A stretch of 64,000 nt of DNA from Malurus cyaneus samueli (taxonomy: Eukaryota; Chordata; Aves; Passeriformes; Maluridae). This document shows positions 13,714 through 28,100 of this stretch, piece after piece. Position 1 is the first letter of the stretch. The number at the start of each line of letters is the position of its first letter. The translations under genes and the position numbers were made by a program. A model generated the notes under the pieces. The model was not told the origin of the DNA, searched no databases, and saw only the letters and a program-made list of their open reading frames with translations. The stretch is from the NCBI GenBank assembly GCA_009741485.1, contig CM019238.1:7421477-7485476 (forward strand). The letters run 5' to 3'.

Positions 13714-13808
13714 CTTTTTTCCTGTGAGGGTGCTGAGACACGGGCACAGGTTGCCCAGGAGGGCTGTGTATGCCCCAATGTTCAAAGCCAGGCTGGATGA
13801 GGCCTTGA
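13714..13808 (+). mobile_element. CR1 LINE fragment
   Basis: The stretch from TTTTCCTGTGAGGGTG through the gacacgggcacaggttgcc-type core to aaagccaggctggatgagg matches the well-known avian CR1 3' region. The usual terminal block with the ATTCTATGA tail is missing, so the copy is truncated or decayed at its 3' end. It has no coding capacity. Confidence 0.7.
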
Positions 13809-14432
13809 GTCTGCAGAGGTTTGACACAAGGAGTGAGTGTGAGGCCTGTTGGTACAATTGGCTGGAGAGTTATTTAAAATGATCCCAAATATAGCAGAAA
13901 ACTCAAAGGCACATTGAGCCATTTTTTTTTAGTAAGGAAATAAATAGCACAGGCAGTGTTGGGAAATGGAGGAGCAGAACAAGCAAGGAAAGGTGATTCT
14001 GGGTATGGGACTGGGAGGGATGGAAAGTGTTTTCCTTTAGCCAGCATGTTGCCAGGTTGTCAGTTTGTATAATGGATGATTTTAAAAGTTTGAATGCATG
14101 AATTGCCTAGAATGGATGTGAGGTTGGAGCTTATGCTGCCACGTCAAAAAGTCAGTGTGCATTTTATTTGCTTTATATTTAGAATAACAGCTGTGTAATG
14201 TGAAGGATGTGAGGAATTGTTTTCCTTTTTTTTGCTTCAGATAGAACTAAGCACTTGGACTTGTTCCTGAAATCCAAGGGTACTTTTCACCTCAGTAAAG
14301 TGGTTTTAAGGAATCCTAGATACTGGGTTTTTTACTTTTAAATAAATTTTTGCACAGGTTTTATAGTACAGTTAATAACAAATCAAGGGATATTGTACAT
14401 CTGAGAGTTCATCAGGCTTCAAGGTGAGATAT

Positions 14433-14541
14433 CTTTATCTCCAAGGTAGAGATAAAGTGATCTACTAATTATCACAGAATTAAGAGTCCCGGATTTAAAG
14501 TGATCCAAGGTGGATCCTTAGTTATCACTTTAAATCCGAGA
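14433..14541. repeat. Nested inverted-repeat cluster
   Basis: The main hairpin has perfect 15-base arms, CGGATTTAAAGTGAT at 14490-14504 and its complement at 14524-14538. Allowing one mismatch extends the arms to 18 bases (14487-14541). The loop is 19 bases. Just upstream lie two smaller hairpins: CTTTATCT / AGATAAAG (14433-14440, 14450-14457) and GTGAT / ATCAC (14457-14461, 14471-14475). The word AAAGTGAT is shared by the units, so they look related to one another. It could be a remnant of a palindromic non-autonomous DNA transposon or a structured RNA. There is no coding potential. Confidence 0.65.
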
Positions 14542-16490
14542 TTGTTAAATCTGTTACAGTTGAATACCACTGTTGTTCAGCAAGGACAGAAGTAACGAAC
14601 TAGGATTTCTAGGATTTCCTTCAATGTATATTGATGTGACTATTGATTCCCAATAGTATATTACTGCTTCCTCAGTAGAGCATCTTTTTAAAAAGCATAC
14701 ATGTAACTTCCCTTTTAGGCAATAGGTTTCTATTTCTTTTAAAGTTCTTATTGTAAATCCATTGGTATAAATCTGGCAATGGCAGCTGTTAAATGTCAAA
14801 ACCCAGAGCAGAAGACCTGTATGCACATCTGTTTTACTTAATACTGTGGTGAAGCTGCAGTGCCTCTCATGGTTTATGCTCATCACTTTTAGTGTACAGG
14901 GAAAATGCCTATATTTCCAAACACTGATAATCAGGAGTGTTTTATAGAATAGGTGGATAGTGGCAGTTGGAATATTTATATATATTTGAAAATAATCTAG
15001 GTATGCTTGAAAGACTGTGAAGTTAGAAACAAATTAACATTGCAAGGACAGACTTAAAATAGCACATTACATCCCAGTACTTGTTCTCTTGCAGCTTGTA
15101 CTAATTAAGAGATGTTTAAATTATCATAATAACACTAGTGTTCTGTTCTAACTCTCCTTACCGCAGAAAATAAGATGATCAATACCAAGAGAGTTACAGA
15201 AATGCTTGTGTTAAGATGATTTTTTTAAAATTATTTAAACTTATAATAAATGAATGTTTTCTTTTTAAAGTACCTGTTAATGACACATTTACTGTACCCC
15301 CTTGTACCTTTGTTGTAGTATAAGCCTGGCCAACATGTAGAAGTTTTGACATTTAGGTGATGGTTATGTTGGCAAAAGTACTTGTTAGATCTGTAGTGCA
15401 GACCTGATTTTTGTTTGGGTTTTTTTAAGCTGTTTTACAATCCAGTGCAGCCCATTTTAAAGGGAAAGTACTGTTGGTACAGTGTATTCTGATCATTGTT
15501 CCACTTGGCAATGTGCTTCACCCAAGTGAGTAGCATTTTAAACTTAAATTGTGCTTAGTAAATATGATGGCTGATTATGTTCTAGGGGACACAGAAGTAG
15601 ATTGAAAGGATGGCTAGGGGTTTTTTTAACTGCTGTTGGCACATTATAAGTTACAAGAGGTGCATCCTGCACCACACCTTCACTGAGGTTTTCCTCTGTA
15701 CGTGCAGTGGCTCAGTTTCAGCAGTTTAGTACCTAGTTTATACAGCTGCTTTTGTGTGTGTTTGCTGTGCAAGTAGTGCAGAAGCTGGAGTGGCAGTAGT
15801 GCCTTTAGCTGGGGTTGTTACCATGTGCTGCTCCTCCATGGCAGTCTGTGAGTGTTCTCTGGGTGCAAGGCTGGCTCTGGCGCTGTCAGCAGTACCCATT
15901 ACACACCCACATGTGGTTTGACCTCACTGGGGTTGGAATTATTGGGGACTGAGAGCTTAAACACCTTAATTTCTATGTGGAAATTTCTGACCTTTAAACA
16001 TCATGACTCAAAAATAAGTTAAGCATTCTCATGCTGCTGCTTATTTTATTATTTCCTCCCATTCCCAAATGGTTGTATTTTCAGCCATGCCTCTGCTCAC
16101 CTTGGCACTGCTGTAACTGATACGTCCCTTGTATTCACCTTCTCAACTTATTGTCAGAGTAGCCCCTAAAATAGCTGTATCACTGTCCTTCTTGGCAAGT
16201 GCCCCTTAACCCTTTTTAAGGGCCTTATTTGCAGAAATCCTGCTCACAGAAGAAAAATAATGGCATAGAGAGGAACTGAAGAAATCATAATATTTAGTAT
16301 GTAATACCACAAAGAGAAATTCTCTGTGTTGGCTGTTTATAAGCATGTTTGTTTTGTATTTCCCAGTTCAGGTTATTGGAAAAGAAATACAAAGCAAATA
16401 ACTGATTTCTGCAGAGCACCTGTGTGCCCTAAGGCACTTCTTTCACAGCTGCTGGAACATCTTTGTCACATACCCAGCAAGAGCAAGCTT

Positions 16491-16538
16491 AACACTTGTG
16501 TTAGGTTTGCATTTAACACTTGTGTTAGGTTTGCATTT
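16491..16538. repeat. Perfect 24-base tandem duplication
   Basis: The unit AACACTTGTGTTAGGTTTGC plus ATTT occurs twice back to back, at 16491-16514 and 16515-16538, without a mismatch. That suggests a recent slippage duplication. Each unit also contains the small palindrome AACACTTGTGTT. Confidence 0.95.
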
Positions 16539-19500
16539 GCAGTCTGCTAGTGTAAGTGAATTTCCACTGTCCCTCAGTTGCACAGATGCTTTTACAGAGA
16601 GAAACACTGCCATGCTGACATATCTGATAGCTTTGCTTCTGATTGTTTTACATCATGTCCATGTCTTGCTGTGGCACCCTAAGGCCCCCAAGCGACAGAC
16701 CCTTGGACTCTGCTCAGTGCAGGCAGCTCCCACCATGAGCCTGCTGCATGTACTGGAGGAGCCTGGTATCCTTGGTTCCATCATCTCTCTGTTCTCCACA
16801 GCATCCATTGGGCACACCTGTTGATTCCTGTGCTTGAATTTTTTTATATGAGGTGCTCTGCTGTAACATAAGAGCTATCCTTTGTGGTTCAGGATAAAAT
16901 GTACTGATGAGCTTGAAGAAAAGTGAAACTCCTGCTGGTCTTTTAAAGACAAAGTTAAAGGTGTGCTGTGTTTTTGGAGACTGAGCAGCGGAGTTGCCCA
17001 CTCTATATCCAGCTTAGTCAGCTCAATAGCAAGCCTCATATACCACAGTGTTTGCTAAAATAAGAACTTTGTCAAAATAAATACATGTTTGTGTTCATAT
17101 AGTGATTGCTTATCTAGCTGCAAGTCTGATTGGAGACAGTAAAATTTACAAAACAGTTTATTGTTTATTTAATATGTCTGTTACATTATTAATATGTTTA
17201 TTTAATAGGTCTGTTTCTGTGCACTAGGAGCCACTATACAACTGGAACCAAAAAGTACACTAAGGAAGATGTATTTAGAGAAACATTAGACTGTAAATGA
17301 TGAGAACTGTCAGTTCCTCACACGCAGTGAAGTAGAAAGAGCACTCACTATTGTCAAATTAGGCTGGTACTACCAAATGTTTATTCTAACTTCTCCTTGT
17401 GTTGTAGTTCACCATTTTACTGTACATATTTATGGCAGGTGGCACATAGAGCAGAAGGAGTCTTTGCATATTTAAATGCGCCATGACAGCTGTGTTGTTG
17501 AGTGTGTAGGGCTGAAGGAAGCTGATAAGAGCTTGTGGAGCCTCTGTTATCCTTGCTGGTAAGAAGGTGCAAATATCTGTCTGGAAAAAAAAAAAAAGGC
17601 AAATTGATGTAACTGGGCAGATGTACTGAAACACTTCACCTTGTCCAAGTGATCCATCAAGTACTTTGTTGTTTCCTCCCCAGTAGTCACACATGCAATA
17701 GTTTTGGAAAAGATCATATTAAGTTCAGTTTACCTAAAGCACATGGTTAAGTATAATACACAGTGAGTCCTTCTCCCATTTGTCTTGGTAGCTAGAAGAG
17801 TTCAGCAGCCTGAAATGTCACTATTTCAAGTATGCCAGTTGAGTCTGAGGAGCTGCACACAGCATTTCAAGGCATGCTGAATGTTGGCTCACAGCAAAAT
17901 CCCCAAAATTTATGAATGAGGGCGTTCGTTTCATAGCTTAAGCTGACAGCTTGGCAGCCAGCTACCATACAGCCGCTTTGGATTAGGAAGATTACTAACT
18001 CCTGACCTTCCACAAATAAAAAATTATGCCTATTAAAATATTTCGGAGTGTATGAAATTCATCTGCAATACAATTTTTAAAAGTGGCTGGATATGGGGAT
18101 TGGGCTTGGGTGGGGTTTTTTTTTTTGCTTTCAGTGAAGGTAAAAGTAGGTTATACATCATGCTACAGCTTCTGGTTGCCTTCCCCCCCTCCCACTGTAC
18201 ACTCCTGTGGACACACTAAGCTTGCAAAGGCTACAACCAGCACTCACTCACTCTGGCTCCAGGCAAAAAGAGGGGACAGCCTGGGGCAGCAGCAAATAGG
18301 TAGAGGCTACTTTGTTCAACAGTGGCTCCATTTTCTACTTGTAGCTTTGTTTTAAGGCTTAAAGTTCTTGCAAAGCACAGAACTGCGTGTCAGGAGAACT
18401 AAACCAAGGTGACCACTACTTCCCTGGCAGTGGTCCTTGTGGGACTGAATTGGGAATGGTGTCACACAGACCATGCAACTGCAGTTACAAATAACCTGTA
18501 AACTGCAGCGGGGAACAGCCAGAGTGCTGCCCAAGTAGGACCACTGCAGTCCTGAGCTGCATTCAGTTACTTGCCACAGGCCTAAACATGAAGATTCAGA
18601 CAGGGAACCAACCCTCTTGTTGCACTGTTCACTTCTCATTTGGAGTCTCCCTTACACTGAGGTATTCATGTCAATTCAACAAAATAATTTGCTGAAATTG
18701 TGTTATATTATAAAAATTGCTTGGAGCACTAACCTCTCTAACCACTTTTCTATTCCTAGTATGGCACTTCTTGTTTTGCTTTTCTTACACAATAAAACAC
18801 ACATACTAAAAGAATTGCAATACTGTATAGGTATAGTTTTACAACAGTATTTTCTATAGGTTTGAATGTCATGTAGAAGAATAAACAGTTAGTGGTAATG
18901 TCAAATAACAGCAAACTGACATAAAAATATAAAGAAAAATTAAAAAGAAGGAAGAGGTCTTGGTTTATGGTGTCTGTGGTCTTTTTGCACCAGATGTAGA
19001 AATAGGAAGGATGGAGTAGTTTCTATCTGCTCATAGTAGCCCATTAGTTTGTCATTTTGCACATTCATTTCCATAAAGGCAATTGTATGTACTGCTGATT
19101 CATTCTGTGTATTTACATGGGGTAAATTAATACTGAACTTGATAGCCTTGGTTTTGTGCCTTTGTTTGACAGATGTGTTTAATTTTCATTATGAAAATGG
19201 GTTATCTGTTTATTTCATAAGCATGCAAATACTTCTGCATTTTTATGAGCTCCTCTGTTTGAACAACTTGGTCAAAAGTGCTTTCCTTATGAAATGTATC
19301 GCTACAGGCAAAAGGAACAACTGGAAAGTGAAACTAAGCTTGCTGTGCTTAAATAAAAAGGAGGGTGAGAATGTGTGAGCTGGAACAAGGCTCAGAGCAA
19401 GGTTATGCCTCAGAAAGCTATGGAGAGCATCCTGCCTGTATGAGCAGGCTACTTTTTGCCATTCTGGGATTGCCAGTTCCCTATCTGGTTGGTCTTTCAG

Positions 19501-22500
19501 ACCTGTTTTTCATTGATGTCTTTAAATAATAGCACCTGTGGAGAGTGCTTTATGGCTCCATAAACTTTATTAGGAGGAGAGATGGTAAACTGAATGTTTC
19601 TGTCTGACATAACCGAAATAAAAAACTCATTCCAGCCTTGAATAAGTTCAGGTTATTTAAATGCACAAAGGTGGTTTGATGAATGATAATCACATACACA
19701 GAACAGTCAGTAATAAATGTAAGACTCTGTCCAGATCATGTTACCATACCAGATGTTTTCCCACCTTTCAGGGTCATGGTCTGTGTCTAGACATTGGATG
19801 CAAAGGTAGAGGGAGCATGTGCTATTCCCTGAAAGGCCACAGTGGATACGGTTTCTGTTTATTTCTCTAAGTTGTTTCATTTGTGTTCCTCAGACAGAAC
19901 AAACAGTTTAATAAATTTATTACATATTATCTCTTACTTTATCATTTCCCTAGTTATCTGAAAGTGAGAAATACATTTGTAGCTTGCATAGCATTAAGTA
20001 GATTTATCTTTCAGAAAGGTAAGCCTTGAATATTGGGTTACTGAAGCTTTACAGTTGAGGCTGTTAAAAGCAGTCTGATGCTGGATTTAACCAAGAGTAC
20101 ACTTGAAAACTTTTTGTCAGGTATACTTTTGGCAGCATCTAAACACCTGAAGGTGCTCAGAACATAACACTGAGGTGAAAATTGAAAGTGATGATGTAAT
20201 GAGTTTCTAGTGGTATCCCCTGACCTAAAGTACAGCATCTGAAGAGCCTGTGCCTTCAACCAACAGCTGACAAAGCTCTTATTACCCAGCCGTGACAAGT
20301 TTGGGTAGAGTGATCTATTCAAATATGTTTGTAACTTAAGAGGGCCTAGAATTTTCACTATTTAATGTTTTTCTTTTTTAGATTTTTTCATTAATTTATT
20401 GATCTACTTACCTAGAAACATTTGAATTCCAGTTGTGTTCAAGGTAAAGTGACTTGTTTGTTGTGTGTACTCATGTAAGATTGACAGTAATTAGAAAGTG
20501 GGCACTTTAATAAGCCTTACCCAAAACTTCCAACAGGGAACTTTGTCATCCCATCATTATAAGGATCAGTCTGATAGACTTGAAGTGCAACTGTGTATTT
20601 TTAAGTTGAATTAGAAACATTTTCTCACAATGTTAGCCTTTTAAGTATCACTGCATTTGTTAAGAAGCTAAATTACCATTTTTTTTATTACTGGCTGTGA
20701 ATTGTTGTTGTGATACAGTGTCATGCTAAGGATTTTTCTGTCCCTTTTTCAGAACAAAAAGTTCCTAAAAATAAGTTGAAAGAATGGTCAACAGCATCAG
20801 TTTCCTCTTGAAACTTCCTTCAGAATTTGTCTGAGACCACTTTACTGTCTGTTTAGTCTACTGCTGCACAGTTTCTTTCTTCTGCAGTTGCTACTGTGAC
20901 TGCTGCTTTACTCATATTAAAAATTATCTGGTTAGCTAAATAAAAGTCATACCATAAAAGCTATGTGCTTTGCTGCAAATAGTCACACACACTTTTTTGG
21001 TTTTCGGCCCATCAGGATCTGAGCAAATTCCTTTCAGGAAGCTTTGTGGCTGTGCTAACACCCAGCTGCCCTGTGCTAGTATGTTTTGCTGCAGGGTAGG
21101 ACATGTGTAGAGGTATGACCATGATAATGTGGTTACACAGCTCCTTGGCCAGAGCCAGCTCTAGCTCAGGCTTGGAGTGTGTGATCCTCTACAAGTTTGT
21201 CCTCTGCTGCTTTGCAAAAGGTACTTGGATGTTTTGGATAAGAACATCAAATGCTTCTGCCTCTGAAACTGTACACAATAAACTCTTTCATGTCTGTAAA
21301 TAAGAAGGGCAATAAATATGCTTGTACATTTCTTGAGGGCTGTAAAGTTCAAAACCACAGTGTTTGAAACTGTCTCAGAGGTACTTTTTTCCTGCATTTT
21401 TTTTAAATGCCTTGAAGATTTGTGCTAATTTGTCCTGTGTTCATGTGTCTTAGTGTGAGTGTTTCTGCTCAGACACTTTTGAATGAAATAATGTTTAGAG
21501 CTGTTAAATCTAAAAACTCGGTAGTGGGTTTTTTTGCCTTACAGGAGAAAATGTAGTGGAATTTGTTTGGTCACCTCACTTCCTCTTTGAAGTGCAGATA
21601 AAAATCAAAGAGCTGGTACAATACAGTAAGGCAGTAATATTGCCTTCCTGGGTAGAAAATGCCAAATAATGTTATTAACAGAAATGTGCCCTAAAGATAT
21701 TTCAGTCTACCACAAGGGACATGAAAGTAGCAGAAAGGAAGTTCACTCACAAAAAATTTAAAGTCAAATCAGCAAAAAGTTGCAGTATTAAATCCTGTCT
21801 TAGATGAGTTATTACTTTGGAATTCCATGTATGAATACAGAGGTGGTGGATACTTAGAAATTAATCTAGTTATGTTTAGCTAGGAAGTGATGGGGTGGGT
21901 TCAATGTGAACCAAGCAATAGACCATGCTAAAGTTTTGCATTAAAACAGCAGAATTCAGTTTCTTAAACATACAAAAAACATCTTCATTTTTCCACTGGA
22001 AGATATTGTGATTGTGCAAAAGATTAAACTATGCTTGCTCCCAACGCTCTTACTGTTTATTGACCCTCAAAGCATTTTTATTATACAATGAAAATGAAAA
22101 ATAGAGATGACTCATGCTTGAAATCTCAGGGGCTGCCATCTCAAATGACCATGGGTGGGGGCAGTTGTCTTAAACTTTAAGTGCACACCCAGTGGTGATA
22201 TATCAGAACATCTGCAAGGAGAGAGTTTCTGAAATGCAAATAAGAAAGCCTAATTTTTTAATACTTGGTTTTGCTCAGTCAAAAACAAAATAGAGGAATT
22301 TGCATTTGAATGTGAGCTCCTAAGACAAAAAAGGTGTATTTTTTTTACGGCTCTAGAGCTCTTCTTGTTGACTGTCCCCATAGAATTTTGAAAAACTCAC
22401 ACAAACCTTAGAAAAATCTCTCACAGCCCCCAGTATGCTTTTTAGTAAAAGACTAGTGATGCAGTTTACAAGGAGAAACATTTACTCTCCCCTCTTCTTT

Positions 22501-24639
22501 TTTCAAGTGTGTAATTAATTTCATTAACTAAATTTTGACGGATGTTTGAGAAGAAAACACCCTAATGTGAATGATGATAGATAGAGTTTCTGAAAAACAA
22601 GGAAGGCAAATGTAAAATTGAATGCAGAATCTCCTGTCAAAATGAGAGCTGAAGAGCCAGTCAGGCTCCCAGAAGGAATACAGAATTATATTTAGAAATT
22701 CAGTCTGTTAAAATTGCCCAACATTCACTGTTGACAAGACATTTAAAGAGAAGTTCATAATCACGGTAAGTGCAGCGAAAGGAGAAGCTGCTGCAGCCCA
22801 TTGCTGTGCCTGGGGTGCAGCAGAGCACAGGATAATGCTGCCAGACTCTCAGTGGGGTGATCCCTGTCATTACACTGCCCGCTTCCCTGCCAGACTGCAC
22901 TTATGCTTGTGCACTTTAACATTTGACTGCTTGAATTGCTCCTTTCATAGAAAGGTTAGTACAGACCCATGCTCTTAGATTTCAGCAAACTTTTAAATAA
23001 AGGAAGTAGCTTTTGATGACTGGCTTGCTTGAGTTCATGTTTGTAAGCTTTGGTCAGACAAATCCATTACCTAAATCCTGTTCAAAAGAGAATAGTTCAG
23101 TGTTTACTTTCTCCTAAGTCTTGTTCTTACATAGTAAGAGATTCATGTTACTCTTTTGTTTTATAATGGCAAATGCCATTTTAGTCTTTCTAATGCGTCA
23201 TCACAAGGGTACATAGAATTCCTCCTAGGCTGTGCTACACAGCTGTTTGGTGACACACACTAGATTCAGGGCCAGGAAATAAGTGTTTAATCTATGCAGC
23301 TAGGGCAATGTCATTAATGAGTTTTTTGGCTTGTTGAGGATGGGTCTGAACTTGAATGTGTGCACCCCCGCAGTCAGTGAAGCAGCTGTATCCAGCTGGG
23401 ACAAGCATAAGTACATTTTTTGTGAATCAAATTCTGAACACACTTACCCAGGGAGATTATTTTCTCCATTTTTAGTTGCAAAACAAAAAGCACCTGGCAT
23501 CCTAATTTCCTTACATTGTCAAAGGCTGTTATTGAAATGATCACCGTAAACATAAGAGGGGAGATGAGCGCCCCAGTTCTTAAATAATGAGTTTAGGAAT
23601 TCTAACACAAGGCATTTGTCAGAGCTTATGTTTCTAATACTGACAATATCTAAAAACAGATAAAAATGAATATCACCAGACCCAGGGAAGCCCCTAGCAA
23701 TTAGAAGAAAAAAAAAAAAAAGTATGTGCAGTATCCAGGGATATTGATTGCATCTGTCTTTGAAGACTGTAAAACACTGTATATCTGTTACTTACTTTTT
23801 AGTCTACCCTGAAAATGCAGGGGAGGATGTGGTAAACAGGGCTTTACATGTGTAAGTCTCAAATTTATTTGATCTTCTACACAGTGTAATTCACCACTCT
23901 TAGGAGAGGCCACTGTTTTTGCAAAGCAGTTTGCTACTGAGAAAGAATCAGAAAGTAAAAGATGATAACTTAAATCTCACTACTTGGATCTTGCAAGTGC
24001 AAGATCACCATGCAAGTCACAACCTTCCCACTGCAAAATGGTTGTGTAGCTATACACAGAACTGACTAGTCTGTCCATTGTGTATTTATTGTGTGTGGGA
24101 GGGAAGATTATCAGTTCTTATTTTGGTGTTTTGCTGGAGTCATCCATAGCCACATGTCCTCTGAAATTTGTCCTTGTTGCTGCTGCTTGTTTCTTCATGT
24201 CCTTGTTATAAAAAGTTGGGTGAAAACAGTACATTTATCTCTGCTATTGGAACCTCAGAATAACATTTGCCATAATGTCTAATGAGATAGGGATATGTTG
24301 GGGGATCAGACTGAACTACTTCTTTATTAGTATAGAATATGCATCTCCTTTTAATTTTTTTTTCCCTTTAGTTCAAGTATATTTTGTAGATGTTAGCAAT
24401 ATCAGTATTTTTCAGTTGCACATTTTCTCCTTTTCCATCTTCTGGAAATATTGTCTGTCCAAGCTACCAGTTTTTAGCCTAGTCATTAACTAAAATGCCA
24501 AGTGAAACAAAAAGATACCTCTCACTTCCCTTACCACAAATGAATATATTGAAACAGCTGTATTTGCCATCAGTCCCAGTGAGTGTATTCACAGTGGTGT
24601 GGTGTAACTCAGATTGACTTGGTAACTCTCCCTCGGCCC

Positions 24640-25180
24640 TGGCCTTGTGAGACCCAGCCTGGAGTATCGCACACAGTTCTGGTGTGTCAAGCATAAGAAG
24701 GATATGGAGCTGTCGGAGCAAGTCCAGAGGGGGCCATGAAGTTGATAAGAGAACTGGAGCACTCCTTCCTTCTAGGGACAGGCTAAGAAAGTTGGGGCTG
24801 TTCAGGTTCAAGGAGAGGAGGTTGTGTGGAGGCCTCACAGCCCGTGCCAGTACCTGAAGGGGCCTTCAGGGAGGCGGGAGAGGGCCTCGTCGTGAGGAAC
24901 AGCAGTGACAGGAAAAGGAGGAGTGGGTGCAAACTGAAAGAGGGAAAATGTAGGTTAGATATTAGAAAGAAATTCTTTGCTGTGGGAGTTTGAGGCATTG
25001 TAACAGGCTCCCCAGATAGGCTGTGGGTGCCCCATCCCTGGAAGTGTTTGAGGCCAGGCTGGATGGGGCCCTGAGCAACCTAGTCTGGTGGAAGGTTCTC
25101 TGCCCGGGACAGGGGCATGGAACAAAATGAGCTTAGAGGTCCATTCCAACCCCTTAACACTCTGTGATTCTGTGGTTCTG
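24640..25180 (+). mobile_element. CR1 LINE copy, 5'-truncated
   Basis: A continuous match to the CR1 3' portion as commonly seen in bird genomes: the cagcctggagtatcgcacac-like block, the gggctgttcaggttcaagga block, the actgaaagagggaaaatgta / ttagatattagaaagaaatt block, tgccccatccctggaagtgt, and the terminal aggtccattccaacccctta followed by a CTCTGTGATTCTGTGGTTCTG tail. It is the longest CR1 in the window. Frames are broken and no reverse transcriptase domain remains. Confidence 0.85.
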
Positions 25181-28100
25181 ACCTGAGAGCCTGTGCAGCC
25201 CAGGCCTGTGGGGTGGCGGTGCTGCAGGGAGGGAGCCCCAGGTACTCACGGGGTGGCTTCTGGATAGAATTTAATGAGACAAATGAGCAGGTGGGTCAGA
25301 GGAAGGCCTTTCCCAATTCCGTGGAGTCTCAATGGACATTTTTCAGTTGTGGAATCTCCACTTGGCCTTTAACATTTTCTGCCTCTAGGGCATGCAAACA
25401 TCTCTTACCCGTTCACCAAATATTTGAATGCCCTCATGTTACAAATGAGGAGAGTTTCACACCCGACTCTTAGGTGATTGAGAACTATAGGGTCAGTGTG
25501 GCTGGGCTGGCTTCCGCTTCAGTACTTATTGCAGCAATAGATGTTTGACACTTACAAATTGATTTTTTTTTCTGATTGACTTTAAGTGCATATATGTTCT
25601 GAGGTAATAAGCAGAATCAATGAATCTAAAGGACAACAATAATGTTTTTCTTGAAACCAAAAATAAATCTTACCTTTGCTATTAGCTAAGTAAAGTACTG
25701 TATTGAGTAGTTTTTAAGCAGCAATAAGAGAAATACAAATTCTTAATACTATTTGTGATTTTGCTATTTAGAATAAAAATATATTTAAACTTGTATTTAA
25801 ACTTATATTAGGCTCCACTACGAGTGATTTCCCCTCTCCCTGTTTGCTGGGACATAGGTACCAATATTTACACTCTACAGGCATAATGAGACCTCTCAAA
25901 CTCTCAGACTTTGAGCTATTCTTGCATTGCCAGAGCACGGAAGTACTTATGAAAATTGGTTAGGTTTGGTTAGGCTTTTTCTGGATTTTACTGCCCTTTG
26001 TGATGTACCAAAATGTGCAAGAAGAAAGTATGTAGAAATCTGTCTGTGAGAAAGAAAAATGAAACCTCATTAATTTTTTTTCTACTGTAACTTGCATTAA
26101 TATTGCCAGAGTTCATTTTTATGAAAACACTGACATGATGTAAAAACTGAATCATTTCCTTCAGTTTCTTTTCCTTCAATCTTTCTAACCCCCACCAAGT
26201 TGTAATGAGCCACCAGATTCTTCTACCACTTACTGCTATTTCATCAGAGCCTTCTTAGCTGTAGAAATCTTCTCTCACTATTGTTTGTATTAGTTATAAA
26301 TCTGGAAAATCAAGATTGTAGAAATCCCAACACTATGCACTCATTTGTTTATTGTGCTGCATCTTCCTGGCAATGTGGTATTTCTTAGTCTTTCTGTAAT
26401 CTTTTTTTGAAATCCCAGTTTGGTTTAGTCCTGTACTGGAACAAATTCAGGACTCCTAAATACTAAGTTTCCTTCCAAAAACTGACTAACTAAAAACCCG
26501 TGTACTTAGTCAGGTCAACTCACATTTTTTTATACTGTGTAAAGCCACTTTTCCACTTACAAATCCTGAATGCTTACTGTGGCTTACATAATGTTTAGAT
26601 CTGCCTGGATGCTAGACAAATTCCAGAAACGGTTGTTACTTACTCATACTGGATTGTTTTGGAAGATTTCAGAACTTCCTGAAAGGAGTCAGCCCGGAGC
26701 ATTTACGCTAAAGCAAGAATTGTGTCCCCATTTGAAGTTGGCAAGAGCTCTGTTGCAGAGGAACCAGACTTCCTTTGGTGTTGCTTTTAAACTAAAAACA
26801 ACCTCCTTTGCAGATTTGCAGATTTTCTTCACAAACAGAACCCTACCCTTTTCCTCTCTAATGTCATCTTTCTTACTAGATGACTTTGCTAACACAATGT
26901 TTGAAGTAGACAGAAAAAGAAGTTATGTTTTCTCCTAATCACGTTATTCCATAGTAAATTGGATCCCTGGCAAGCTTTTTAACACCAGAGAAAGGATAAT
27001 AAACAGTACTGTTCATATACTTTCACAATAAACCTTTAGAGTGTTTTGGGCTTGGCTAATTAAAGCCTTTCCTAGTGGAGATAGTAATTTGTTCCCTTAT
27101 TAAACTACATAGGATAAAATTTCTAGCTACAGGTATTTTAGATTTTGAGTTACCCTTAGGAACTGTAGTAGTGTGTGCAAATGCTGAGTAAGTTGATTCT
27201 GTTTGGTTTGGAGAGTCAGATGCAGAGAAGATTAGGGAATTTCCTCCTCTTGGGAATACTCTGAGAGGTATAAACCCTCTCTGTCTTCCCCACACATGCT
27301 TTGGCTCTTACTTAGTCCCATAAGCTTTTGTGACTATTTAAAAGCTATTTTTCCATATTAAAAAAAAAAAAAGCCATTTGTTTTTTAGATTTGAGTTAAA
27401 TTAGGAAGAGGGGACTTCTATTCTAGAACCTGTGCTTTGATTTCAAGCTCTGTTCTGTGCCTCTGGCTACAGGACAGGAGTAGAGTGTTGCATATTATCT
27501 GTCCCTGAAACTTTTAACTAAGGATAGAAAAGCTTATACTCAGATAACATCTCTTCCATCTCTGGCAGCCTATGAAGTACAGTGACAGTTGTAAGCTTAG
27601 ACTATAGAATTTTTGTAAACACCCAGCATATGACAGCCTTAAGGAAAACATTACCTCATGAGCAAGGTTTCCTGTATGAACACTGTAACATGTCATGCAA
27701 ATGTTAAATGAATTCTAGACCATTTCAAACTTGCTAGAAGCTGTTTCACCTGAGGACAATTGTTTGGAGATGCTGAAAACCAGATACCTAAGAGAGAAAC
27801 TATGTATATTTTTTGTTTGGTTTGTTTTTTTTCTTGCAGTCATGCCTGACGCATTCTGCTCTTTCTGGGAACATGTATTTCCTGCATCAACAACTGGAAG
27901 CCCTGCTGTTTCCAAAATAGCTAGATAAGCATCTAAATAGGCTAGCTCTGTTCAAACAGTCATGAGAAATAATGAGCTTTGTAAACCAGTAGAAAATACT
28001 ACATATTCTAAATATTCCAGTGTTAAATAACAGTTTTGTCTTGATACTGTGAAATTTTTCATGAGTACTAAATTCTATTTGTGAGTAATAAGGAAGTTTA

